A DNA stretch of 64,000 nt from Microbacterium kyungheense (GTDB lineage: Bacteria; Actinomycetota; Actinomycetes; Actinomycetales; Microbacteriaceae): positions 1-64,000 of the forward strand of contig NZ_VFPE01000002.1 in the NCBI RefSeq assembly GCF_006783905.1, in the 5' to 3' direction. Below the pieces are notes generated by a model that worked only from the letters and a program-made list of their open reading frames with translations, did no database searches and had not been told where the DNA came from. The stretch's first letter is position 1. The number at the start of each line of letters is the position of its first letter. Position numbers and translations under genes: made by a program. Shown here in pieces: positions 41,003 to 48,720 of the stretch.

Positions 41003-41349
41003 GAAGCGACGAGCAGCTGTGACACCCGGTCGAGCGCCCCGGGGACAAGTTTGAAGTACGCCCATGTGCCACGCTTGCTTCGGGTCAGGAACCCCGCGTT
41101 CGTGAGGATCTTCAGGTGATGCGACACGGTCGGCTGGCTGAGTCCGACGGGCTCGATCAGGTCGCACACGCACGCTTCGGAGTCCTCCGACGCGGCGACG
41201 ATCGACAGCAGGCGCAGGCGCGTCGGATCGGCCAGGGCCTTCATCGTCCCCGCGAGCTGGTCGGCCTCTTCGGCGGTCAGCGGTTCGCGGACCAGAGGCG
41301 TGCAGCACACGCCGGCGGTGATGTCGGTCACGTCGAGCATCGTGGTCAT
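40999..41349 (-). CDS. arsR: ArsR-family arsenical-responsive repressor
   Basis: 116-aa winged-helix metalloregulator: MKALADPTRLRLLSIVAASE, VGLSQPTVSHHLKILTNAGF and RSKRGTWAYFKL. Cys15-Cys16 (GVCCTP) near the N-terminus plus Cys60/Cys62 (ACVCD) match the As(III)-binding arrangement of the Corynebacterium glutamicum ArsR type (Cys15, Cys16, Cys55), not that of E. coli. It is divergent from the ArsO-like operon and probably controls both directions. Confidence 0.92.
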   Translation of the reverse strand: MTTMLDVTDITAGVCCTPLVREPLTAEEADQLAGTMKALADPTRLRLLSIVAASEDSEACVCDLIEPVGLSQPTVSHHLKILTNAGFLTRSKRGTWAYFKLVPGALDRVSQLLVAS

Positions 41350-41368
41350 ACATTGAGACTAGTCGATA

Positions 41369-41419
41369 TTGACAATCGTCGATAGAGCGATGCAGAATCA
41401 AACATCGAAGTTCATCGAT
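41369..41419. promoter_or_regulatory. Divergent ars promoter region with ArsR-like boxes
   Basis: TTGACA (41369-41374) and CAGAAT (41393-41398) are 18 bases apart on the plus strand. ATCGA-N6-TCGAT (41404-41419) is a perfect inverted repeat downstream of it, and a CGAT-N7-ATCG element overlaps the -35. These are plausible ArsR sites between the two ars operons. Confidence 0.6.
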
Positions 41420-41435
41420 ATCACTGGAGGATGTT

Positions 41436-42752
41436 GTGACCCTGCTCGACCTGACTCCCCGCGTCGCCGACACCAGCCGCATGACGGCACTGCCGGTCGC
41501 GATCATCGGCGCCGGCCCCATCGGTCTGGCGGCCGCCGCCAATCTGGTGGAGCGCGGCACTGATTTCATCATCTTCGAGGCTGGCGACGAGGTCGCATCC
41601 AGTGTCCGCTCGTGGGGTCACACGCGCCTGTTCTCGCCGTGGAAGCACCTCGTCGACCCGGCGTCTCGTCGTCTGCTCGAGCAGCAGGGGTGGGTGCTGC
41701 CCGACCCCGAGCGTGCGCCGTCGGGCGCCGGGCTCGTCGAAAAGTACGTCGCTCCGCTCGCCGCGCTGGAAGAGATCGCGCCGCACATCCGGACGGGTGC
41801 CGAAGTGATCGGCGTCACGAAGGACGGCATGGACCGCACGCGCACGGCCCGTCGCGCCGCGACGCCGTTCTCGGTGCGGGTGCGGACCGCCGATGGGCAG
41901 GTGGACGACATCGCAGCGCGCGCCGTGATCGATGCGTCCGGAACCTACCTCTCACCGAACTCGCTGTCCTCCAGCGGGCTCGAGCTGCTGGGCATGACCG
42001 AGATCGCCGACCGTGTGACCGCGGCGCTGCCAGATGTTCTGGGACGGGACCGTGCCGAGTTCGCGGGCAGACGGGGGACCGTCGTCGGTGCCGGGCACTC
42101 TGCCGCGAACACCCTGCTCGCGCTGGTGAAGCTGGCGCGGGAGGAAGCCGGGACCACCGTGACCTGGCTGATCCGCAACGCGAAGGCCGTGCGGGTGTCC
42201 TCGTCGCCCGATGACGAGCTCATCGGTCGGGCCGATCTCGGCAGCCGCGTGGATCGTGCCGTGGAGCGTGGTGACATCGCGCTCGTCGACGGCTTCGAGA
42301 TCATCCGGGCCCGCCGCGCGGGCGACGCGGTGGAGCTGATCGGGCATCGCCACGGAGAGGTGGTGACTCACGAGACCGACATCGTCGTGAATGCCACAGG
42401 ATTCCGCCCGAACCTCGACATGCTGCGGGAGATCCGGCTGGAGCTGGACGAGATCGTCGAAGCGCCCAAGCGCCTCGCCCCGCTCATCGATCCGAACGTC
42501 CACTCGTGTGGGACGGTGGAGCCGCATGGCTTCCGGGAGCTGACTCACCCGGAGCAGGGGTTCTTCATCGTCGGCATGAAGTCGTACGGTCGCGCGCCGA
42601 CCTTCCTGCTCGCCACCGGCTACGAGCAGGTCCGATCGGTGACGGCGTGGCTCGCCGGCGACACCGCGTCCGCCGCGAACGTCGAGCTGGTGCTTCCCGC
42701 GACGGGCGTCTGCTCGACGGATGCCGGCAGCGGCGGTTCCTGCTGCTCATGA
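41436..42752 (+). CDS. arsO: ArsO-like flavin-dependent monooxygenase in the arsenic cluster
   Basis: 438-aa FAD/NAD(P) protein. First nucleotide motif: VAIIGAGPIGLAAAANLVER (residues 21-40). Second: RRGTVVGAGHSAANTLLAL (about 210). ATGFRPN is the usual closing motif. Similar flavoproteins (ArsO) accompany arsenic resistance genes, but their reaction is not established. The C-terminus ends GVCSTDAGSGGSCCS, a cysteine-rich tail that could bind trivalent arsenic. GTG 41436 has GGAGG five bases upstream. The next gene overlaps by ATGA. Confidence 0.8.
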   Translation: MTLLDLTPRVADTSRMTALPVAIIGAGPIGLAAAANLVERGTDFIIFEAGDEVASSVRSWGHTRLFSPWKHLVDPASRRLLEQQGWVLPDPERAPSGAGLVEKYVAPLAALEEIAPHIRTGAEVIGVTKDGMDRTRTARRAATPFSVRVRTADGQVDDIAARAVIDASGTYLSPNSLSSSGLELLGMTEIADRVTAALPDVLGRDRAEFAGRRGTVVGAGHSAANTLLALVKLAREEAGTTVTWLIRNAKAVRVSSSPDDELIGRADLGSRVDRAVERGDIALVDGFEIIRARRAGDAVELIGHRHGEVVTHETDIVVNATGFRPNLDMLREIRLELDEIVEAPKRLAPLIDPNVHSCGTVEPHGFRELTHPEQGFFIVGMKSYGRAPTFLLATGYEQVRSVTAWLAGDTASAANVELVLPATGVCSTDAGSGGSCCS

Positions 42753-43261
42753 CCCGGATCCGCGTCATGGAGCGGGCCGATTGGCCCGCGGTCGAGCGGA
42801 TCTACGCGCAGGGCATCGAGGACGGAGAGGCGACCTTCGAGGTCGCCACTCCGACCTGGAGCGCGTTCGACGCCGGCAAGCTGCCCGCGCTGCGGTTCGT
42901 CGCCGTCGCGAAGGACGGCGCTGTGTGTGGCTGGGTGGCGGCATCCCCTGTCTCCTCTCGCCCTGCCTACCGTGGGGTCGTCGAGCACTCTGTCTATGTG
43001 GACCGCGCCGCGCGGGGACGTGGCATCGGGCAGCTCCTGCTGGGAGCGTTCATCGCGGCGGCCGAGGATGCGGGTGTCTGGACGATTCAGTCGAGCATCT
43101 TCCCGGAGAACGCCGCGAGCCTGCGACTTCACCAAGCTGCTGGATTCCGCGTCGTGGGGCGGCGGGAGCGGATCGCCCGGGCCGGCGTCGGACCGCATGC
43201 CGGGACCTGGCGAGACACGATCCTGATCGAGCGCCGCAGTAGTCGAGTGGACGGAGCATGA
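42749..43261 (+). CDS. arsN1: GNAT acetyltransferase, ArsN1/phosphinothricin-acetyltransferase-like
   Basis: 170 aa. The pattern IEDGEATFEVATPTWSAFD, CGWVAASPVSSRPAYRGVVE, HSVYVDRAARGRGIGQLLL, SSIFPENAASLRLHQAAGFR and TWRDTILIERRS is that of phosphinothricin/ArsN1 acetyltransferases. ArsN1 acetylates the antibiotic arsinothricin and the related phosphinothricin. Placement in an ars operon favours the arsenical role. Overlaps neighbours by ATGA on both sides. Confidence 0.85.
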   Translation: MTRIRVMERADWPAVERIYAQGIEDGEATFEVATPTWSAFDAGKLPALRFVAVAKDGAVCGWVAASPVSSRPAYRGVVEHSVYVDRAARGRGIGQLLLGAFIAAAEDAGVWTIQSSIFPENAASLRLHQAAGFRVVGRRERIARAGVGPHAGTWRDTILIERRSSRVDGA

Positions 43262-43542
43262 CGATGGATGACGCGACGATTCGCCGTTATCTCACCGAAC
43301 CGCGCCTGGCCGTCCTGGGTATCGTGAGTGCCGGCGGCATCCGCGATGCCGGCGACGTCGTGCCCGCGTGGCTGGAGAGCATGTCACCGATCACGCCGGC
43401 GCACGAGCGTCGGTTGCCCCGAATCGCGCGGCAGCTTCTCTGGCAGCTGGCGAATCTGGGATGGATCGAACGATCCGACGGCTTCTGGACAGCCACCACC
43501 CTGGGACGGCACGCAAGAGATCTCGCCCCGGTACGGGGCTGA
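43258..43542 (+). CDS. Small protein of unknown function in the ars operon
   Basis: 94 aa. The middle and C-terminal part (RRLPRIARQLLWQLANLGWI followed by ERSDGFWTATTLGRHA) looks like a winged-helix or DNA-binding module, but no family is recognised. It overlaps the ArsN1-like gene by ATGA, so it is translated with the operon. A second ATG two codons in is possible. Confidence 0.68.
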   Translation: MTMDDATIRRYLTEPRLAVLGIVSAGGIRDAGDVVPAWLESMSPITPAHERRLPRIARQLLWQLANLGWIERSDGFWTATTLGRHARDLAPVRG

Positions 43543-43574
43543 TCAGTCGACACGGCCTCCCATTCTCCACGGGG

Positions 43575-43590
43575 ATAGACTGCGGTCTAT
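43575..43590. promoter_or_regulatory. ArsR operator 1 and leaderless promoter of the fusion gene
   Basis: ATAGAC-TGCG-GTCTAT is a perfect 16-base inverted repeat. It contains the -10 TAGACT (43576-43581) and ends on the ATG (43589) of the ArsR-ArsC gene, so repressor binding would block transcription start directly. A near copy lies at 44485. Confidence 0.82.
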
Positions 43591-44488
43591 GGGTCAAGCG
43601 ACGGATCTCACCTCTCTGGGCGATCCGACGCGGGCCCGCATCCTTCGCCTGATCCGCGACTCCGACGACGGGCGGATGCTGGTCGGCCACCTCGCGAACG
43701 CTCTCGACCTGCGCCAGCCCACCGTGAGCCACCACATGAAGGCGCTTCGCGAGGACGGTGTCGTGGTGCGCGAACCGGACGGTCGTCGCGTCTGGTACTC
43801 GATCGCCGACGATCATGCCGAGCGAGTCGATGCGCTCCTCGGCGGCGCCGAGCGGAGGGCGTCGCCCCCGGATCTGGATCGCATCGTGGCCGCTCTCGCC
43901 CAGCGGTTCCGTGGCGTGTTCAGTTCAGAGACCGTCCGCGCGAAGGTCGTCGAGAGCTACGAGCTGCTCGCGAGCGGCTCGGATTCGCCGATGCTCGCCA
44001 GCCGAACGGCGGCGTTCGCGGCGGCGCGGCTCAACGCGCTCGAGGGCGCCGAGGCGCGATCGAGCGGCACGCCGACGGTCCTGTTCGTGTGCGTGCAGAA
44101 CGCCGGTCGTTCCCAGATCGCCGCCGGTATCCTCCGCCAGCTCGCGGGGGATCGCGTGACGGTGTGGACGGCCGGCTCGGCCCCCGCAGGTGATGTGCGC
44201 GGCAGCATCGTCGCGACGCTCGATGAGATCGGCGTCCCCCTCGGCGGTGAGTTCCCGAAGCCGCTGACCGACGACATGGTCCGCGCCGCCGACGTCGTCA
44301 TCACGATGGGATGCGGCGACGCGTGCCCGATCTACCCGGGCCGGCGATACCTGGACTGGGAGCTGGAAGACCCGGTGGGCAAGTCCCCGGATCGGATTCG
44401 CGCCATCCGGGATGACATCGAGACGCGGGTGCGCGCGCTGATGGCGGATCTGATCGTCGAACACGGCAGCGATCTCCGCAATAAATAG
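43589..44488 (+). CDS. ArsR-ArsC fusion: arsenic repressor joined to arsenate reductase
   Basis: 299 aa. Residues 1-85 form an ArsR-like winged helix (SLGDPTRARILRLIRDSDDG, LRQPTVSHHMKALREDGVVV). Residues 85-160 form a helical linker with a DUF-like HTH-associated segment. Residues 163-299 form a low-molecular-weight-phosphatase-type ArsC: VLFVCVQNAGRSQIAAGIL (catalytic Cys-X5-Arg loop), TMGCGDACPIYPGRRYLDW. The mRNA appears leaderless from an operator/-10 element. The protein could sense arsenite with one part while reducing arsenate with the other. Confidence 0.9.
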   Translation: MGQATDLTSLGDPTRARILRLIRDSDDGRMLVGHLANALDLRQPTVSHHMKALREDGVVVREPDGRRVWYSIADDHAERVDALLGGAERRASPPDLDRIVAALAQRFRGVFSSETVRAKVVESYELLASGSDSPMLASRTAAFAAARLNALEGAEARSSGTPTVLFVCVQNAGRSQIAAGILRQLAGDRVTVWTAGSAPAGDVRGSIVATLDEIGVPLGGEFPKPLTDDMVRAADVVITMGCGDACPIYPGRRYLDWELEDPVGKSPDRIRAIRDDIETRVRALMADLIVEHGSDLRNK

Positions 44489-44500
44489 ATCGTGGTCTAT
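44485..44500. promoter_or_regulatory. ArsR operator 2 upstream of arsC
   Basis: ATAGATCGTGGTCTAT matches operator 1 at 43575 in 13 of 16 positions and keeps the outer half-sites. It overlaps the stop codon of the fusion gene. TATGCT (44498-44503) beside it is a plausible -10 for arsC. Confidence 0.78.
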
Positions 44501-44527
44501 GCTTCTCGTGAGGAAAGCGAGACCGCC

Positions 44528-44944
44528 ATGACCGACAAGCCCACCGTCCTGTTCGTCTGCGTGCACAACGCGGGTCGATCCCAGATGGCCGCGGGATATC
44601 TTCGCGCTCTTGCCGGCGACGATGTCGAGGTGCTCTCAGCCGGGTCGGCACCGAAGGATGCCATCAATCCCGTGGCCATCGATGCGATGGCCGAAGAGGG
44701 CATCGACATCGCGGGGAACACTCCCAAGGTGCTGACGGTCGACGCCGTCAAGGAGTCGGATGTCGTCATCACCATGGGCTGCGGAGACGCGTGCCCCATC
44801 TTCCCCGGCAAGCGCTACGAGGACTGGGAGCTCGACGACCCGGCCGGCCAGGGGATCGAGGCGGTGCGCCCGATCCGCGACGAGATCCGGGCGCGCGTCG
44901 AGCGCCTGCTGGCCGAGCTGCTGCCGGTGCACGGCGGCGAGTGA
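44528..44944 (+). CDS. arsC: Arsenate reductase, low-molecular-weight phosphatase type
   Basis: 138 aa from ATG 44528. Catalytic loop FVCVHNAGRSQMAAGYL (Cys-X5-Arg) at about residues 9-25, then TMGCGDACPIFPGKRYEDWE. It probably works with mycothiol as in other actinobacteria (ArsC1/C2 type). It is very similar to the ArsC half of the upstream fusion, suggesting duplication. It ends 17 bases before the left attachment site of the integrative element. Confidence 0.92.
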   Translation: MTDKPTVLFVCVHNAGRSQMAAGYLRALAGDDVEVLSAGSAPKDAINPVAIDAMAEEGIDIAGNTPKVLTVDAVKESDVVITMGCGDACPIFPGKRYEDWELDDPAGQGIEAVRPIRDEIRARVERLLAELLPVHGGE

Positions 44945-44960
44945 CTCGAAGATCGATATG

Positions 44961-44982
44961 GCGGAGGATGGGGGATTCGAAC
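44961..44982 (+). repeat. Left attachment site (tRNA-Ser 3' fragment)
   Basis: Twenty-two bases identical to 59852-59873, here followed by unrelated sequence (TCTCATGTCC) instead of the rest of the T-arm. This is the duplicated core expected after site-specific insertion. Confidence 0.88.
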
Positions 44983-45109
44983 TCTCATGTCCGTGAATAC
45001 AACTCACCTGTTTTGCCGCGTGATTCCGCGGTTTTCGGGACTCTCCGGGTCGGGATGGCGGCGTTCTCCTGCATCGAAATACACGGCGTGTCACCGGTTA
45101 ATGTGCCTT

Positions 45110-45120
45110 AACTGTGCCAC
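45110..45120 (+). repeat. Arm-type site near the left end
   Basis: AACTGTGCCAC, 128 bases inside the left core, in the same orientation as the two copies at the right end. Likely an integrase or excisionase arm site. Confidence 0.6.
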
Positions 45121-45189
45121 CGACGACGGCCACTTGCCAATCTGTGGGGTTACCCTCACCATTCTCTCCACAACCCGCGCGGAGAGGGA

Positions 45190-45375
45190 CTACTCGCTCG
45201 GGCGGCTCGAGGGCAAAACTGAAACGTGCTTCATCAGAGCCTGACGGCTCAGATTAGTTCGGGCGCTGAGGGTCGTCCAGCTCCCGCCCCGCGACTGCGG
45301 AGCCACGGTACGATTTGGTCTCGTTCCCATAGAAGACGCCTCGTCCGCGTGGAGTCTTTCGAGTTCGCGGCTCAC
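45190..45375 (-). pseudogene. Fragment related to the protein at 48721-49056
   Basis: The frame contains WTTLSARTNLSRQALMKH, very like WNALSARTRLSRQALMKR near the C-terminus of the 48721 protein. The DNA also aligns around CTTCAT.AG. The upstream part does not match, so this is probably a decayed or truncated copy. Confidence 0.5.
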
Positions 45376-45938
45376 CGCACTCAGTCGATCGAGTCCTCCA
45401 CGTCCATCAGCCCATTTGCGGGTGAGTTGGCGGATAGCGATGACGCCATGCAGATCACCGCGGAGGACGCCGGGTGAAGCTCATCAGCGGTGTCGCGGTC
45501 GGCGCAGTGGCCTGCTGGCAAGAACGACGTTCCTGCTCAGCGCGATAAGCACGCAAGGGGCCAGTTGCGGTCTCGCCTGCAGAACTAAGTACATAAGTCT
45601 CCAAGTGCACGTGCTCGAAGGCCAGACCGCGCGGCACGCCCTCAGGCCGCTGCGTATTACGACACGAAAGTACTTGATCGCCGTGGTTTCGGCGGGCCGT
45701 TCGTCTGCATGTCGCACACCTGGCCGACGTCGACGACGCGGCCGCCGTGATGATCGTCGTGAACGGCCATTCACAATAACCGACTGCAGGCCTCCGCCTA
45801 CGTGTGGTCGCGACTGGTATATCACTGGCGAAGCGCAACATTTCCTTGTGTCAATCGGGCGCTGTGCTGTAGAAATTCCTCAGCGAGACGCACCGCTGCG
45901 TTTATTCCCGAATCGCTTTTCGAGAGATGGGGATACGC
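45376..45938. other. Low-GC-for-region stretch without a convincing gene
   Basis: Several short open frames overlap on both strands, none with a family signature, a good ribosome binding site or consistent codon use. The last ~80 bases are AT-richer and probably hold the promoter of the matrixin gene. Confidence 0.6.
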
Positions 45939-46475
45939 ATGCACATACGTAGATGGCGTCGCAAGGCAATCGCGGCGGCGGCGGGATTCGCTCTGATCAG
46001 TGGAAGTGTTCTGTTCTCGGCCAGTTCTGCATCCGCCTACACACTCACCGGCTGCTCCTGGGGGCCGTATGGCACCACCGTCACGTGGCAACTTAATGCC
46101 CCGGCGGGTGACTACTACGACACCGGACTCGCAGCCGGATATTCCTGGGCCGCGACCACCGACATCAACGGGATGTCACCCAACAATGGCCTCCTGGTCG
46201 GGTACCTCGACAACAAAGGTGCCAACATGTACTCCGGGTGGACCGACTGGCAGTGCAACGGAAACAAGACGGTCTACGCCAACGCGACTCTGAACCCGTA
46301 TTACACAAACGGCTACAGTTACGCCAACAAGAAGAAAGTCTGGCTCCACGAACTCGGTCATGGGCTCGGCCTGAACCACTCGGGGTCCTACGCGATCATG
46401 TACACCCCCGTCCAGAGCACAGGATTCACGCAGCCGCAGCCCGACGATATCAGTGGCATCAACTCGTTGTACTGA
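45939..46475 (+). CDS. Secreted matrixin-like zinc metalloprotease
   Basis: About 178 aa; ATG 45939 follows a G-rich stretch, with 45927 as alternative. The N-terminus is a signal peptide (basic RRWRRKA then IAAAAGFALISGSVLFSAS, cleavage near ASA). The zinc motif is complete: VWLHELGHGLGLNHSG (HExxHGxxxxH), with the Met-turn in YAIMYTP, as in metzincins. It lies inside the integrative element and would act outside the cell. The lipoprotein gene follows after 20 bases. Confidence 0.86.
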   Translation: MHIRRWRRKAIAAAAGFALISGSVLFSASSASAYTLTGCSWGPYGTTVTWQLNAPAGDYYDTGLAAGYSWAATTDINGMSPNNGLLVGYLDNKGANMYSGWTDWQCNGNKTVYANATLNPYYTNGYSYANKKKVWLHELGHGLGLNHSGSYAIMYTPVQSTGFTQPQPDDISGINSLY

Positions 46476-46495
46476 GTGAGCGAGGAGGAGAAATC

Positions 46496-47038
46496 ATGAA
46501 GCATAAATCAGTCTTCGCCGCGACGGCGCTCATCGCTCTGGCTCTCGGCCTAGCGGGGTGCGCTGGTGGAGATCCAACCGGACACATGGATGGCTCCCGC
46601 GTCGAACTGTATGACTCCGTTCGAGGCATCGCGGCCGATGCTTCGCTGATCGCGGTCGGCGAGGTCACGGAACAAGAGGTGGTACAGGAAGACATTCCCT
46701 ACACGCTCTCAACCTTCGCCATTGAGCGTGAGTTCTCTCCGGCTGTTTTGGGACGCGATGTACCAGCTGGCGCGCCGAAGATCGAGGGGAGCGAGGTGGT
46801 GGTTCGTCAAATGGGCGCGGCGGGTACGGAGCTTCCTTACCCGATTCTCGAGCCGGGCCAGCGGTACTTGCTCTTCCTTTCGCCCTCGATGCTGGAGGGT
46901 GAGAAGGCGACCCAGCTCTACATCACGGGAGGCTCCGCCGGCATCTACTCAATCGAGGGCAATGCCTTCGTGCACGGCCCATTCACCGAGGGCGACACCT
47001 TGCCGGGCAAATTGACTGCCAACGATCTCCAGAATTAG
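46496..47038 (+). CDS. Lipoprotein of unknown function
   Basis: 180 aa. The signal helix ends in the lipobox GLAGCAGG, so it is attached to the outer face of the membrane. The body is a beta-rich domain with LIAVGEVTEQEVV, FAIEREFSPAVLG, PILEPGQRYLLFLSPS and TQLYITGGSAGIYSIEG, a pattern shared by small lipoproteins of actinobacteria. GAGGAG precedes the ATG. It probably forms an operon with the metalloprotease. Confidence 0.78.
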   Translation: MKHKSVFAATALIALALGLAGCAGGDPTGHMDGSRVELYDSVRGIAADASLIAVGEVTEQEVVQEDIPYTLSTFAIEREFSPAVLGRDVPAGAPKIEGSEVVVRQMGAAGTELPYPILEPGQRYLLFLSPSMLEGEKATQLYITGGSAGIYSIEGNAFVHGPFTEGDTLPGKLTANDLQN

Positions 47039-47164
47039 TGCGAGCTCGTGAACTCGTAGAACCCGCGGTTCCGAGCGAGAATAACCACTAATGGGCGATG
47101 CGTTCTGATATCGCCGCACTGCTCAGCGGTCGGGCTGTACTTTTCGGACAGCTCGACCGCTGGG

Positions 47165-47248
47165 CATCATCGTCGCGTGCTCCGGCCGCGCCTCCGCGAG
47201 CATCCGCAACGCCCGCTCACGCATCTCCGGCGAGTACTTCCTGTTCAT
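47165..47248 (-). pseudogene. Fragment of an IS3-type transposase OrfA
   Basis: Starting at ATG 47248 the frame reads NRKYSPEMRERALRMLAEAR then PEH, the opening of many IS3-family OrfA proteins, and is lost after about 28 codons. A possible insertion-sequence end (CTGTACTTTTCGGACAG, 47136-47152) lies beyond. The remainder of the element is missing. Confidence 0.78.
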
Positions 47249-47457
47249 CGAGTTCCATTCTTCTGCGCGTGCTAATCGCTCTGGGAGTAGAGCCGCCCAG
47301 GCTGACGTAGCGACTCCAACAGCCAGACGGAGTAGCAACTCTTGTTGCGACTGCGCGCAAGCAACTTTGGTTTCTGGTGCCCGCAAAGACGGCTGGTTAG
47401 CCTCACGAGTGCGATGCGCCACGTTGCGCGCTCGTGTTCTAGAAGGGTGAATCAGGC

Positions 47458-48012
47458 ATGGAAATCAGTGTGAAGAGAATCCGACCGGCGATCCGTTCGA
47501 AGCGCAGTCTCGGCGCGGTGGTGGCGACGTTGGCGATGCTGGTGTCGGTCGGAGTGATCGCGCCTGCCGCAACGGCCGCTGAGCCGGGCGGAGCCGGAGA
47601 AGACGCGTACGACCTCGTCGTTAACGGCGAGACAACAACCCTGGGTGAGGGGCAGTCGATCACGATCCCCATGCAGCTCGCCCAACCGACAGCCGCCGCG
47701 GGCATTGTCTCTCCCAATGTGGTGTACCCCGGGAACGGAGGAACGCTCGTGGTTACGGCCAGCCACGGTGTCTACTACTGGACCATCGCCACACCATGTG
47801 TGGGCAACGTTCTCGGGTCCTTTTCCATCACCGACCTCACCAGTGGGTTGAGCGGCGGATTCGCCCTGGCGAACGACTTCTCGGGCTCAGCTACGACGAG
47901 CAAGCTTATGAATCACAGATACTCGGGAACGTTGAACGCCACCGTGTCCAACTTCTGGGGCCCATGCGCGTACACCATGCCGAACAACACGCTGTACACG
48001 TACAAAGGCTGA
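47458..48012 (+). CDS. Secreted protein of unknown function
   Basis: 184 aa. Signal peptide: basic RSKRS then LGAVVATLAMLVSVGVIAPA with an ATAAEP cleavage region. The mature part is rich in Gly, Thr and Ser and beta-strand-like, with two cysteines (ATPCVGN and WGPCAYT) that could form a disulphide. No family recognised. It begins beyond the transposase remnant and is followed by an HTH-like protein. Confidence 0.72.
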   Translation: MEISVKRIRPAIRSKRSLGAVVATLAMLVSVGVIAPAATAAEPGGAGEDAYDLVVNGETTTLGEGQSITIPMQLAQPTAAAGIVSPNVVYPGNGGTLVVTASHGVYYWTIATPCVGNVLGSFSITDLTSGLSGGFALANDFSGSATTSKLMNHRYSGTLNATVSNFWGPCAYTMPNNTLYTYKG

Positions 48013-48090
48013 TTCCTGGTGCCGGGGGAGGGCGAGTGGTTTCGGCCACCGCCCTTCCTTGTCGAACCGGCGGCGAGCCAGAATGGACTG

Positions 48091-48543
48091 ATGATGATGA
48101 CACACGGGCAGAGCGTCGCGGCTGATTTGAAACGACTGATCGCAGGGGGCCGTATCTCAGAAAGTGCTCTACATGCAGTTACCGGAATTGAGTTCGGAAA
48201 ATTGGCGGCTCTTCTCGCCGACGATTCATCAGCCTCGACAGGCGTGACTGTGCACGGGGCGGTGCTTTCTCCCGAGGAGAGTGCTCGCGTATCGACCCTT
48301 GTGGCGCAGCTGACATACGGGCTGGACATCGACGATGACGAGCGTCTTCAGGGGATCCTGGAGTCTCTGACGAGCGTCGTGGGACTAACCCTCGAGAACA
48401 TCTCCCGGTTGACTCAGCTGGATCTTGGTGACCTGAAGAAGGCGCTGAGTGATCCCGCAGACCTCCCGAGTGAGGCAAAGTACATGCTCGCCATCCGAGG
48501 GTCCTACCTCGTCAACGCCGCCAACCTGGCGCGTGCGCGATAG
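48091..48543 (+). CDS. Helix-rich protein with HTH-like segments
   Basis: About 150 aa from the first of three consecutive ATGs (48091). Two segments look like helix-turn-helix units: SALHAVTGIEFGKLAALL and LTLENISRLTQLDLGDLKKA. No recognised family. It follows the secreted protein by 78 bases and may regulate it. Confidence 0.6.
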   Translation: MMMTHGQSVAADLKRLIAGGRISESALHAVTGIEFGKLAALLADDSSASTGVTVHGAVLSPEESARVSTLVAQLTYGLDIDDDERLQGILESLTSVVGLTLENISRLTQLDLGDLKKALSDPADLPSEAKYMLAIRGSYLVNAANLARAR

Positions 48544-48720
48544 GAATCGTATCTGTACCGCAAGACGAGCAGTGCTCGCCGCAACCACGCGAAACACGGG
48601 CGAGCGACGCAGTCGGGTTGGCGTGGTCGGCTTCGTCTATTCGATCGCCGTGCATGGACTCGCTCGCAAGCGCCTCAATGCGCCCTTGCGCACCTGAGGG
48701 CGGAGCAGGCGAGTGGTCGA

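Noticed and set aside
45455..45841. A cysteine-containing ORF on the minus strand
   Set aside because: Codon use is inconsistent, other frames overlap equally well, and no family or start signal is visible.
47039..47457. A complete insertion sequence
   Set aside because: Only the first ~28 codons of OrfA and one possible end are present. No OrfB or second inverted repeat is visible.
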